From: Kiritimatiellia bacterium
Lineage (GTDB): Bacteria > Verrucomicrobiota > Kiritimatiellia > RFP12 > UBA1067
NCBI GenBank assembly: GCA_017547265.1
Contig: JAFYQC010000206.1
Span: forward strand, 1-7,666
Direction: 5' to 3'
DNA length: 7,666 nt
Under the pieces are notes generated by a model. It was given only the letters and a program-made list of their open reading frames with translations. It was not told the origin of the DNA and made no database searches. A program made the position numbers and the translations under genes. This document shows, in pieces, positions 1 through 5,786 of the stretch. Positions within the stretch are counted from its first letter, which is position 1, and the number at the start of each line of letters is the position of its first letter.

Positions 1-123
1 GCGCTCTCCAGACCGGGGGCATCCCCCTCGTAGGCAGGCCCATAAGCAAGAAGAAGCTACGCCTCAAGAGTACACAGTATTTGACAAACCGAAAACCACC
101 CAGCTACTTATCGGGTACACTTT

Positions 124-2439
124 CTATTTGACGAACTGGGTGCCAAACTCCTCCGGATAGTGCACCTTGAGGTACGCCGACTGGTAAGCGAGCCAGGCGT
201 AGGCGACGGCATGCGACTTGTTGAAGGTCCATGACGCAACCGCATACCAATCACCCCATATCTTGCCGGCGAGTGTTCGCGCTTCCGCTTCGTCCGCCCA
301 CTTGCCGACACGGAATTCGCCGTTGGCAAGGCAGCCTTCAACGAAATGTGTCTTTAGCTCTTCCGTCACAGCCAGTCTTTTCTTGCCCATCGCCTTGCGC
401 ATCTTATCCGACTCCCTGCGCGAGAAGCCCGCAAGGCTACGCGAAAGCAACATCATCTGCTCCTGGTAGATTGTCACACCGCATGTCTCGCGGAGAACAC
501 TCTCCATGAGCGGATGGTCGTATGCAATCGGCTCTTCTCCGTTCTTGCGCCGGACGAATGTCGGGATGTACTCCATCAGGCACGGACGGTAGAGCGCGCT
601 CATTGCAACAATGTCGCTGAACGACACGGATTTGAGAGCTCGAAGCCAACGTCTCATCCCCTCCGACTCGAACAGGAAGATGCCAGTGGTGTCTCCGTAG
701 GCAAACACTTGCAGCGCCTTGGGATCGTCGTCTGGAATCTTTTCGAGGTCGAGATCCTGTCCAAAACGCTCCTTGATCAATTCGATGCAGTTTTTATGGA
801 CCGACAGCGACACCAGCCCCAGAATGTCGAATTTGAGCAACCCAACCTGCTCGACGTAACGCGACTCGTATTGGGTAATCAGCTCTATGCCGGTGGACGT
901 TCTAAGATTCTTGTCAATCGGCGCCACTGGCAAAACTTCTGCAAGCGGACGCCGCGAAACAACAATGCCGCAGGCGTGAATCCCAGGCTGGCGGATGCAC
1001 CCCTCCAGTTTCTCGGATATCCGCAGCACGCTCTTCTCCAAGTCGCTCCCGCTTTCGCGGGCATCCCGCAGTTCCTTGGACTCCCTATAAGCTCGCCTTA
1101 AAGTCATTCTTGGCACATCCGGGACAAAGCTTGCAAGTCGGTTTGCATCCTCTATCGACATCCCCACCACACGCGACACGTCCTTGATGGCGCTCTTCGG
1201 CGCCATCTGCCCGAACGTGACGATATGCGCCACATGGTCGCGTCCGTACTTCTCGCAGATGTAACCGGCGACCCTTTCTCGCCCTGCATCGTCAAAGTCG
1301 ATGTCGATGTCCGGCATGGAGATTCGGTCCGCGTTGAGGAACCGCTCGAAAAGAAGTCCGTGCTTTATTGGATCAACATTCGTTATCCCAAGAGCATACA
1401 CGACCGCGGAACCTACTGCCGCGCCACGCCCTGGCCCCACCCATACGCCCATCCGCCGCGCCGCCGCGACATAGTCCTGTACAATGAGAAAGTAGGACGC
1501 GAAATCAACGCGGCAGCCACTATCGCAAAAATGCTCAATGGTCGACAACTCGAATTCAAGTCTATCTGACACTTCCGCTGGCAACGGCGTACCCCATCGC
1601 TCCGACGCGCCTTTTGCAACAAGGTGGCGCAGATACGCCATGCTCGACGGGAATTCCGGTGGAATCGGGAATATGCCAACATCCGGCAGCTCGTCCAGTT
1701 CGTAGTCCTCGACTTCCATGGCAAGACGCCGCGTGTTTTCTACCCATTCGGGATGATTCGGAAACTTCGCGAGCATCTCCTCCGGCGACATCAAATACTC
1801 TGTTCCACTGCAATGGCGCGCGCCCGGCGCATCTATTCGCTTATAATCGTTTATTGCGCAATACGCGTCAAACGCCACAGCGTCGTCTTTGTCGATGAAG
1901 CGTACTGGCGGAGCTGCGCACACGTTGACCCTCGGCCAATTCGGTAACGGCTCGTCGTCCCGCTCCACCATGAATGCAAAATCACCGGCAAACCGATTGA
2001 GACATGCCTCGGCCAGGCCGAGATCTTTGCCCCCAGCAAGGCACATCATCCCGTCCCCCAATCGCAATACCACCTCAAGCGGAACGACTGCGACATGGCG
2101 GTTATCGCATTTCAGCTTCGCCTCCGACGCGAGGCGAACGAGATTCCCGTAGCCTGCTTTGCTCTTGGCGAAAAGAACTAACGGGGCGTCCATCCCACGT
2201 TCTCGTATCCAAACGCGGAGGCCGATGATTGGCTTTATCGGCGGCAAGCTTCCATACTGCAATGAACTCCGCGAACGGCACGCCGTGTGGAATTCCTTCA
2301 CGCCGCACATGTTGGCGTCGACAAGCGCAAGCGCCGCCATGCCCATTTCTCGCGCCTTGCGGACGAGACGTGGAATCTGGCAGATGGATTCGCCTATCGA
2401 GTAGGACGAGCGGACGTTAAGAGGGACATAGCCGTTCAT
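124..2439 (-). CDS. dnaE: Short DnaE-family DNA polymerase III alpha subunit, lacking the C-terminal third
   Basis: Template-directed DNA polymerase of bacterial family C, 771 residues against about 1160 for E. coli DnaE. Order: PHP domain (about 1-200), thumb/palm entry with GPGRGAAVGS (335-344), palm with PDIDIDF (376-382) carrying two catalytic aspartates, then KFDILGL (third aspartate, about 538), and fingers ending in FNKSHAVAYAWLAYQ (739-753). The stop follows at the end of the fingers, so the helix-hairpin-helix/beta-clamp-binding, OB and tau-binding regions are absent; no frame downstream continues them. In the PHP domain the usual HxHSxYS is VRSSYS and the usual TDH is VDA, so metal-dependent proofreading is probably lost. 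The ATG at 2439 was chosen because AAAGGAGGT lies 9 bases upstream and the previous stop is one base away (TGA-A-ATG); an ATG 13 codons upstream lies inside the neighbour. Likely a low-processivity accessory or error-prone polymerase (inference), not the main replicase. Confidence 0.93.
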   Translation of the reverse strand: MNGYVPLNVRSSYSIGESICQIPRLVRKAREMGMAALALVDANMCGVKEFHTACRSRSSLQYGSLPPIKPIIGLRVWIRERGMDAPLVLFAKSKAGYGNLVRLASEAKLKCDNRHVAVVPLEVVLRLGDGMMCLAGGKDLGLAEACLNRFAGDFAFMVERDDEPLPNWPRVNVCAAPPVRFIDKDDAVAFDAYCAINDYKRIDAPGARHCSGTEYLMSPEEMLAKFPNHPEWVENTRRLAMEVEDYELDELPDVGIFPIPPEFPSSMAYLRHLVAKGASERWGTPLPAEVSDRLEFELSTIEHFCDSGCRVDFASYFLIVQDYVAAARRMGVWVGPGRGAAVGSAVVYALGITNVDPIKHGLLFERFLNADRISMPDIDIDFDDAGRERVAGYICEKYGRDHVAHIVTFGQMAPKSAIKDVSRVVGMSIEDANRLASFVPDVPRMTLRRAYRESKELRDARESGSDLEKSVLRISEKLEGCIRQPGIHACGIVVSRRPLAEVLPVAPIDKNLRTSTGIELITQYESRYVEQVGLLKFDILGLVSLSVHKNCIELIKERFGQDLDLEKIPDDDPKALQVFAYGDTTGIFLFESEGMRRWLRALKSVSFSDIVAMSALYRPCLMEYIPTFVRRKNGEEPIAYDHPLMESVLRETCGVTIYQEQMMLLSRSLAGFSRRESDKMRKAMGKKRLAVTEELKTHFVEGCLANGEFRVGKWADEAEARTLAGKIWGDWYAVASWTFNKSHAVAYAWLAYQSAYLKVHYPEEFGTQFVK

Positions 2440-2440
2440 T

Positions 2441-3331
2441 TCACCGAACCTCCTTTGCGTTGGGCATCTTGGCGTCAATCACCGTCTCGACCGTAATGCC
2501 GCCGAAGTCGAACTTGTATATCGTCTCGTCGCGCATAAGCTCGAACAGCTCGCCGCGCATGGACCCAAAACGTTCATCCACCTCCGCCAAGTTAGTTACG
2601 GGCACAGAAAGGATAATGAACTTCATGTTGCGAAGCTTGAGAAGCGACGCCCAACGGCGGAGATCGGCCTTGAACTCCTCCATCTTCGCGACATGATCCT
2701 TGTCGTTCGCGTCAAAGAACAACTGGTAGACGAGAACGGGCATGTCGCCTTTCTTCACGCCCGCCTTGTTGCAGGCGGACGCAGTGCGGTGCAGGAACTG
2801 GTAGGAAACGTCCTTGCAGTCTCGCATGAACTCCCCGTAATGCGCTACGCCCGTGCAATCGGCCTCGTGGATGTATCCAATCCATGTCCGCAAAACGCGA
2901 CGGCGCAACATAAAATCTGCGCCTTGCGGCGACTCTTCGAGCCAGTCCCGAATCGTCTTTTCCCTGTAGCGCACATACTCCGTCATCTTGCCCTCGATGG
3001 CTATCTGAAGCCCTGGATCGAGTATCATGATGTCCGTCATAGACGGGCGGCCTACATTTTTGCCATTGGAAACAGGCTCTGTGGGAAATTCAAAATACTT
3101 AAGCGACGCCTCGGGACGGAAACCGGGAATCGCCTCACCGAGCAACGACTTGATCTTGCCGAGGTTTTCCGGCTGCCAGAACTCGGCGAGCGGTATGGAG
3201 CTCGTGCGACACGAATTCACCTTCGTCCTGGCAAGCTCCCCAAGCACTTCACTATAGCACCCCTTGGGGAATCCGAAGAAATACCCCATTTCATCATCTA
3301 TCATCTTTTTTCTTTCTTTCATGCCCTTCAT
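2441..3331 (-). CDS. PD-(D/E)XK nuclease-like protein of unknown specificity
   Basis: A 296-codon ORF. Residues 96-115 read as a PD-(D/E)XK core: PSMTD (Asp100), a hydrophobic strand, then IAIEGK (Glu113, Lys115). YQFLHRTASA at 177-186 resembles the helix following the core in PD-(D/E)XK proteins, where a conserved Gln often lies. There is no signal peptide or membrane segment, so it is probably cytosolic and acts on nucleic acid (inference). I do not recognise a named family with certainty. The start is uncertain: an in-frame TAA directly precedes the ATG at 3331 and the SD there is weak. ATGs at 3322, 3304 and 3289 are alternatives; 3289 (MGYFFGFPKGCYSEV) follows the stop of a tiny upstream ORF by four bases and begins the more protein-like part. 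The polymerase gene starts one base after its stop, so the two are almost certainly co-transcribed and coupled. Confidence 0.75.
   Translation of the reverse strand: MKGMKERKKMIDDEMGYFFGFPKGCYSEVLGELARTKVNSCRTSSIPLAEFWQPENLGKIKSLLGEAIPGFRPEASLKYFEFPTEPVSNGKNVGRPSMTDIMILDPGLQIAIEGKMTEYVRYREKTIRDWLEESPQGADFMLRRRVLRTWIGYIHEADCTGVAHYGEFMRDCKDVSYQFLHRTASACNKAGVKKGDMPVLVYQLFFDANDKDHVAKMEEFKADLRRWASLLKLRNMKFIILSVPVTNLAEVDERFGSMRGELFELMRDETIYKFDFGGITVETVIDAKMPNAKEVR
2448..2456 (-). promoter_or_regulatory. Strong Shine-Dalgarno for the polymerase gene
   Basis: AAAGGAGGT on the minus strand matches the anti-SD of 16S rRNA almost perfectly, with 9 bases between GGAGG and the ATG at 2439. It lies inside the last codons of the upstream nuclease-like gene and decides the polymerase start, ruling out the earlier in-frame ATG at 2478. 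Confidence 0.85.
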
Positions 3332-3377
3332 TTAGCAATCCCCATGCCACCGACAAAAAGGCCGGGAAATACGCCAT
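3294..3377 (-). CDS. Possible 27-residue leader ORF or 3' gene remnant
   Basis: ATG at 3377 is preceded by AAGGA with a 7-base spacer. It encodes MAYFPAFLSVAWGLLNEGHE followed by a charged tail, so a short hydrophobic segment then basic residues. Its stop lies four bases before the ATG at 3289 of the nuclease-like gene, in another frame. The same frame stays open upstream to a TGA near 3426 and encodes tryptophan-rich, protein-like sequence, so this may instead be the 3' remnant of a lost gene. The start codon lies inside the hairpin at 3362-3384. Only the RBS, composition and position support it. Confidence 0.22.
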   Translation of the reverse strand: MAYFPAFLSVAWGLLNEGHERKKKDDR

Positions 3378-3384
3378 TTCCCAG
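3355..3384 (-). terminator. Likely intrinsic terminator after the PLD gene (or attenuator hairpin)
   Basis: On the minus strand CTGGGAAAT and ATTTCCCGG pair over 9 positions (one T-G wobble) around a five-base loop, followed by CC and TTTTT. It lies 46 bases after the phospholipase-D-like stop and before the nuclease-like gene, so it probably ends the transposase-macrodomain-PLD transcript. If the nuclease promoter lies upstream (a TACAAT box is at 3419-3424), the same hairpin would sit in its leader and could act as an attenuator. The T-tract is short. Confidence 0.45.
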
Positions 3385-3429
3385 TCCTTCCCCGACCACT
3401 TCTTTACCACCTGGTCAAATTGTAATCAT

Positions 3430-4026
3430 TCACACCACCGGATCAGTGCAATGTTCGCGACGGCCGCAATCGCGGCAAAAGGCACGCACCCTCTTGCGAC
3501 TTTGCTTCGCAAAGCTCCTCGCTACGCTCGTCGGGGAACCTGATGCCTGCGGCACAGGTGCATTTCGCCAGACGGAGTCGAACTGCTCGACGAGAGTATT
3601 GACGAGGGCGGGGTCATCGGTGAGCACGCCGTTCTCGAAGTTGCGCTTCCGTTCAGACTTCGCGCCCATCCCCGCGCCGGTGAGGTTTGCCGAACCGAAA
3701 TACGCCTTCACGCCGTCCACAATGATGCACTTGAAATGGACGCGCGGACAAAGCATCCGCTCCATCGCCGTCCAAAGCGTCGGATAGCGGTCGAAGTCAT
3801 CTCGCCAGTTCGGACCAGGATCTTTCGCATGAATTAGCCGCACCTCGATCCCACACTTCACCATCCCATCCAGCACCTCCAAAAAAGGCACCATGTCGCG
3901 ACCGCCAGTGTCGACATACATGTCCTTGATGTCGGCAGTAGCAATCCACAGTCGTTCCCTCACCTGCGGCACAATCCCACAGATGACAGACTCGTAGATC
4001 TCGCGGCTGGAGAGGAATTGCGTCAT
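3430..4026 (-). CDS. Phospholipase-D-like (single HKD) protein
   Basis: A 198-residue protein of the PLD superfamily, whose members cut phosphodiester bonds in lipids or nucleic acids. It has one HKD motif, His97-x-Lys99-x4-Asp104, followed by GSANLTG at 111-117 and a conserved-looking Glu-Asn at 131-132. One-motif members such as Nuc form the active site as dimers, and many are nucleases; its substrate here is not shown. Residues 148-153 (QFDSVW) look like the end of the catalytic domain. The tail holds a Cys cluster, [10 protein letters not shown] (184-193), possibly a small metal knuckle. Residues about 156-176 between them are encoded by a hairpin-rich repeat and look inserted. No signal peptide. 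The ATG at 4026 overlaps the macrodomain stop as ATGA; an open frame extends upstream to 4125 but lies within the macrodomain gene and is not used here. Confidence 0.85.
   Translation of the reverse strand: MTQFLSSREIYESVICGIVPQVRERLWIATADIKDMYVDTGGRDMVPFLEVLDGMVKCGIEVRLIHAKDPGPNWRDDFDRYPTLWTAMERMLCPRVHFKCIIVDGVKAYFGSANLTGAGMGAKSERKRNFENGVLTDDPALVNTLVEQFDSVWRNAPVPQASGSPTSVARSFAKQSRKRVRAFCRDCGRREHCTDPVV
3500..3559. repeat. REP-like double-hairpin repeat inside the PLD gene
   Basis: Two hairpins lie within 60 bases: CTTTGC-TTC-GCAAAG (3500-3514) and ACCTG-A-TGCC-TGC-GGCA-CAGGT (3538-3559), the second with a single bulged A. The linker includes TCCTCGCTACGCTC (3516-3529), found again with one change at 5693-5706. 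Such bulged palindromes are typical of REP-type repeats. It is read in frame as residues about 156-176 of the PLD-like protein. Confidence 0.5.
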
Positions 4027-4577
4027 ACGATTGCCTGATACACCTTCACATCTCGCTCCGAGAAGCAACAGAAAACAACTTCTATCTCTGCGTTCTTTGC
4101 GTCCTCCTTGTCCGCCGTAGCGCAAAGCGCGGAGGTGGATGCGGCTAAGAAATTCTTCACCTCCCCTACCGCTATCTTCGCCGCGTCTTCAATTGGATAG
4201 CCATACACACCTGTTGAGATGCAAGGAAAGGCGATGGACTTGCAACCGTTCTCGGCGGCGAGGGCGAGGGAGTTGCGGTAACAGGCGGCGAGTTTTTCTG
4301 GTTCCCCATGTTGCCCGTCACGATATATCGGGCCGACGGTGTGGATGACGAACTTAGCGGGGAGCTTGAAGCCAGGCGTGATACGCGCCTCACCAGTCGG
4401 ACCGCGAACGCCCGGCCTAACCTCGGGCACCTTGAGACAAGCTTCGTAAAGCTCTCGTCCAGCCGCACGATGAATCGCGCCGTCAACTCCGCCGCCACCG
4501 AGCATCACCTGATTCGCCGCGTTGACAATGGCGTCAACAGCGAGCGTCGTGATATCGCCTTTAACAATCTTGATCAC
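4023..4577 (-). CDS. Macrodomain protein (ADP-ribose / O-acetyl-ADP-ribose hydrolase family)
   Basis: A 184-residue single macrodomain of the MacroD/YmdB type. Members bind ADP-ribose and hydrolyse O-acetyl-ADP-ribose or mono-ADP-ribose on acidic residues. Motifs: GDIT (7-10), VNAAN (18-22), [15 protein letters not shown] (26-40, with the catalytic-type Asp32), VIHTVGPIY (77-85) and the phosphate-binding loop STGVYGYP (121-128). All key loops are intact, so activity is likely. Residues about 146-163 form an extra Ala/Lys/Asp-rich loop between the helix at 130-145 and the last strand (EVVFCCF); it is encoded by a repeat-like stretch. The start is GTG with GGAGGT six bases upstream, and this GTG overlaps the transposase stop as GTGA. 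Its own stop overlaps the PLD start as ATGA. Cytosolic. Coupling to a phosphodiesterase-family gene suggests a joint role in nucleotide or ADP-ribose turnover (inference). Confidence 0.93.
   Translation of the reverse strand: MIKIVKGDITTLAVDAIVNAANQVMLGGGGVDGAIHRAAGRELYEACLKVPEVRPGVRGPTGEARITPGFKLPAKFVIHTVGPIYRDGQHGEPEKLAACYRNSLALAAENGCKSIAFPCISTGVYGYPIEDAAKIAVGEVKNFLAASTSALCATADKEDAKNAEIEVVFCCFSERDVKVYQAIV
4086..4164. repeat. Hairpin-rich repeat inside the macrodomain gene
   Basis: The plus strand shows a near-tandem pair CTCTGCG-TT-CTTTGCG (4086-4101), then an inverted CGCAAAG (4121-4127) matching the second unit over 7 bases. GGAGGTG (4131-4137) pairs with CACCTCC (4158-4164). Degenerate CGCAAAG/CGCAGAG units like these recur as dispersed repeats in many bacterial genomes, as I recall. 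In the protein the core corresponds to residues about 148-164, the loop that looks extra for the family. Confidence 0.4.
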
Positions 4578-5617
4578 TGTTTTACCTCCATTTGGACATC
4601 GACCGGGGTTGCACCCCGAACCCTGCCGCTCGCATCATGGCCCGTGCAAGCGATAACTTCACCCCGAACCGTGCCTTCTTCGAATTCGTGAGCAGTTGCC
4701 CTTTTACAAAGCTCTTGGTTGCGGGCGTTCATAAGATGGCAGTTGTCGTAATTTACAGGGAACACCGGCACGTCCACCGGGAAAGAGCTCAACAACAACT
4801 GCCGCCCCTCCGCCAAGAAGCGCGAGTCCTCTACCGTTGGGTCGAAGCGCGGCGGCAACCCGTGGGCCACGGTCTTTATCCAACGCGCATGAGGTTCTTG
4901 CCTCAGTCGCCGCTCCAACTCCTTCTCGCCTGGTGAAAGGAAACCGCAAACCGGCACCTCCCCGCGACGCGCTCGCTCGACCATCTGCGCGATTTCCTGC
5001 TCATGCTGCGGCACAGTCTTCCTTCGCGTCAGTCTTACGGGGAACATAAACGGATTCGCCAACAACGTCAAATCGCCGATGGCCGTCCAAGGCAGAGATG
5101 CGTCCAGTACGTGATGTCGCAATCCACCTCGTCTGACAAACAGATCGGGATGTCCGTCCTTCCAAATCTTGCGCGCAGGATTCATCTTGATATATCTGCG
5201 AACTGCTGCAAGTGGTTTCCCGGCATTGACAAGTAAAATCCAGAAGTGATCTTCCCAGACAAGCTCAGGTTTAACACCGATGATTGGCGAGACGACATCC
5301 TCGCCTTCACGCCTGAACCGCTGAAACCAATCCAATATATCAAATCCCTGCGCCTTGCTATAATCAACAATAAGCAGCAAGTGCAGATGGTCTGGCATTA
5401 TGATATAGTTGCTAGCCGTCAAGAACGGCCACCTCTCATGAACGCCGCTCCATAGCGCCGCCATCGCCCCGCCCGCAGCCGTCAATTCAACACCATATGC
5501 CAATTTCCCATCTCTTCCGACCTTCTCGACTATGCGCGACAAAACGGTGTTCCGCCCTCTCACACAAAAAGTGAGAAAGAAAAACCTTCGACCGCCCTTG
5601 TCGAATTGCAGCCTCAC
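4574..5617 (-). CDS. rayT: REP-associated tyrosine (Y1, HUH) transposase with long C-terminal extension
   Basis: Single-strand DNA endonuclease/transposase of the IS200/IS605-like Y1 superfamily, RAYT type. Evidence: MPDHLHLLL (74-82), giving the HUH pair His77/His79; the WEDHFW helix (121-126); and RRYIKMNP (140-147), with Tyr142 as the probable nucleophile. The N-terminus [17 protein letters not shown] fits the RAYT start. At 347 residues it is about twice the length of E. coli RayT. Residues about 200-305 ([10 protein letters not shown] at 225-234, [12 protein letters not shown] at 269-280, MNARNQELC at 296-304) resemble a Rossmann-like SMF/DprA-type fold; I infer this from pattern alone. 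The last 18 residues are partly encoded by a REP-like repeat. The start is GTG, preceded by GGAAGGAG with a six-base spacer. Its stop overlaps the macrodomain start (GTGA). RAYTs usually process REP hairpins in trans, and such hairpins flank this gene. Confidence 0.88.
   Translation of the reverse strand: MRLQFDKGGRRFFFLTFCVRGRNTVLSRIVEKVGRDGKLAYGVELTAAGGAMAALWSGVHERWPFLTASNYIIMPDHLHLLLIVDYSKAQGFDILDWFQRFRREGEDVVSPIIGVKPELVWEDHFWILLVNAGKPLAAVRRYIKMNPARKIWKDGHPDLFVRRGGLRHHVLDASLPWTAIGDLTLLANPFMFPVRLTRRKTVPQHEQEIAQMVERARRGEVPVCGFLSPGEKELERRLRQEPHARWIKTVAHGLPPRFDPTVEDSRFLAEGRQLLLSSFPVDVPVFPVNYDNCHLMNARNQELCKRATAHEFEEGTVRGEVIACTGHDASGRVRGATPVDVQMEVKQ
4584..4589 (-). promoter_or_regulatory. Shine-Dalgarno deciding the GTG start of the macrodomain gene
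   Basis: GGAGGT on the minus strand ends six bases before the GTG at 4577. It lies within the last codons of the transposase gene and supports GTG initiation with translational coupling. Confidence 0.75.
4594..4628 (+). repeat. REP-like palindromic repeat, left copy (inside the transposase 3' end)
   Basis: A 35-base unit with a perfect 6-bp hairpin CGGGGT-TGC-ACCCCG at 4604-4618. It matches the reverse complement of 5641-5675 at 33 of 35 positions. It encodes residues about 330-342 of the transposase on the minus strand, so the coding region has absorbed the repeat. A partial direct echo (CACCCCGAACC, then TGCC after one base) lies at about 4659-4675. Confidence 0.75.
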
Positions 5618-5685
5618 GCCACGCTCCTTCCTTCCGGGAACGGCGGGGTGCGGGGTGCAACCCCGGTCGATGTCCCCTTTATCAT
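5614..5685 (-). CDS. Possible 23-residue leader ORF coupled to the transposase gene
   Basis: ATG at 5685 has GAGGAA eight bases upstream. It encodes [20 protein letters not shown] plus three residues, spans the right REP-like repeat, and stops in GTGA, overlapping the transposase GTG. A longer in-frame ATG at 5736 would give 40 residues but has a poor RBS and overlaps the putative promoter. The overlap suggests translational coupling, perhaps opening the hairpin. No homology is recognised; it may be a leader peptide or chance. Confidence 0.3.
   Translation of the reverse strand: MIKGTSTGVAPRTPPFPEGRSVA
5641..5675 (-). repeat. REP-like palindromic repeat, right copy (upstream of the transposase)
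   Basis: Inverted copy of the unit at 4594-4628, 33 of 35 identical; hairpin CGGGGT-GCA-ACCCCG at 5651-5665. It lies 24 bases before the transposase GTG, in its 5' leader, and could affect translation or be the substrate of the enzyme. Confidence 0.75.
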
Positions 5686-5726
5686 AGACACTTCCTCGCT
5701 ATGCTCATGAATGTTCCCATGCGCAT

Positions 5727-5735
5727 ATTTTACCA
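5727..5735 (-). promoter_or_regulatory. Possible extended -10 promoter for the transposase operon
   Basis: TGGTAAAAT on the minus strand matches an extended -10 (TGN followed by five of six TATAAT bases). The -35 region is weak. Initiation about seven bases on would fall near 5720, just before the RBS of the leader ORF. It lies in the 169-base gap between the ferredoxin stop and the transposase start. Confidence 0.35.
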
Positions 5736-5786
5736 TAACTTCTGTCAGCAATTACCGACGAGGACACGGGAGAAGCCCCGCCTGGA

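Larger units (their letters stand above)
4574..5675 (-). mobile_element. RAYT unit bounded by inverted REP-like repeats
   Basis: The transposase gene lies between two 35-base palindromic repeats in inverted orientation, the layout expected for a RAYT with its REP doublet. Because the left copy is inside the coding end, these are more likely REP substrates than classical terminal inverted repeats. Y1 enzymes do not make target-site duplications, and none was identified. Confidence 0.5.

Noticed and set aside
15..27. GGGGG-CAT-CCCCC hairpin after the polymerase gene
   Set aside because: A 5-bp stem with no T-tract is too weak for a terminator, and it does not match the REP-like unit at 4594.
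3..131. Plus-strand frame open from the left edge to a TGA at 129-131
   Set aside because: It could be the 3' end of a convergent gene, but 42 codons without a motif are not enough to call it.
514..1101. 195-codon plus-strand ORF
   Set aside because: It is antisense to the polymerase palm and fingers, which have unmistakable family C motifs.
2693..3787. 364-codon plus-strand ORF
   Set aside because: It is antisense to the nuclease-like and PLD genes, crosses the gap and hairpins, and reads as Arg/Pro-rich shadow sequence with no motif.
5766..5780. Short GC stem after the ferredoxin-DUF1893 stop
   Set aside because: Five base pairs at most and no T-run, so it is not supported as an intrinsic terminator.
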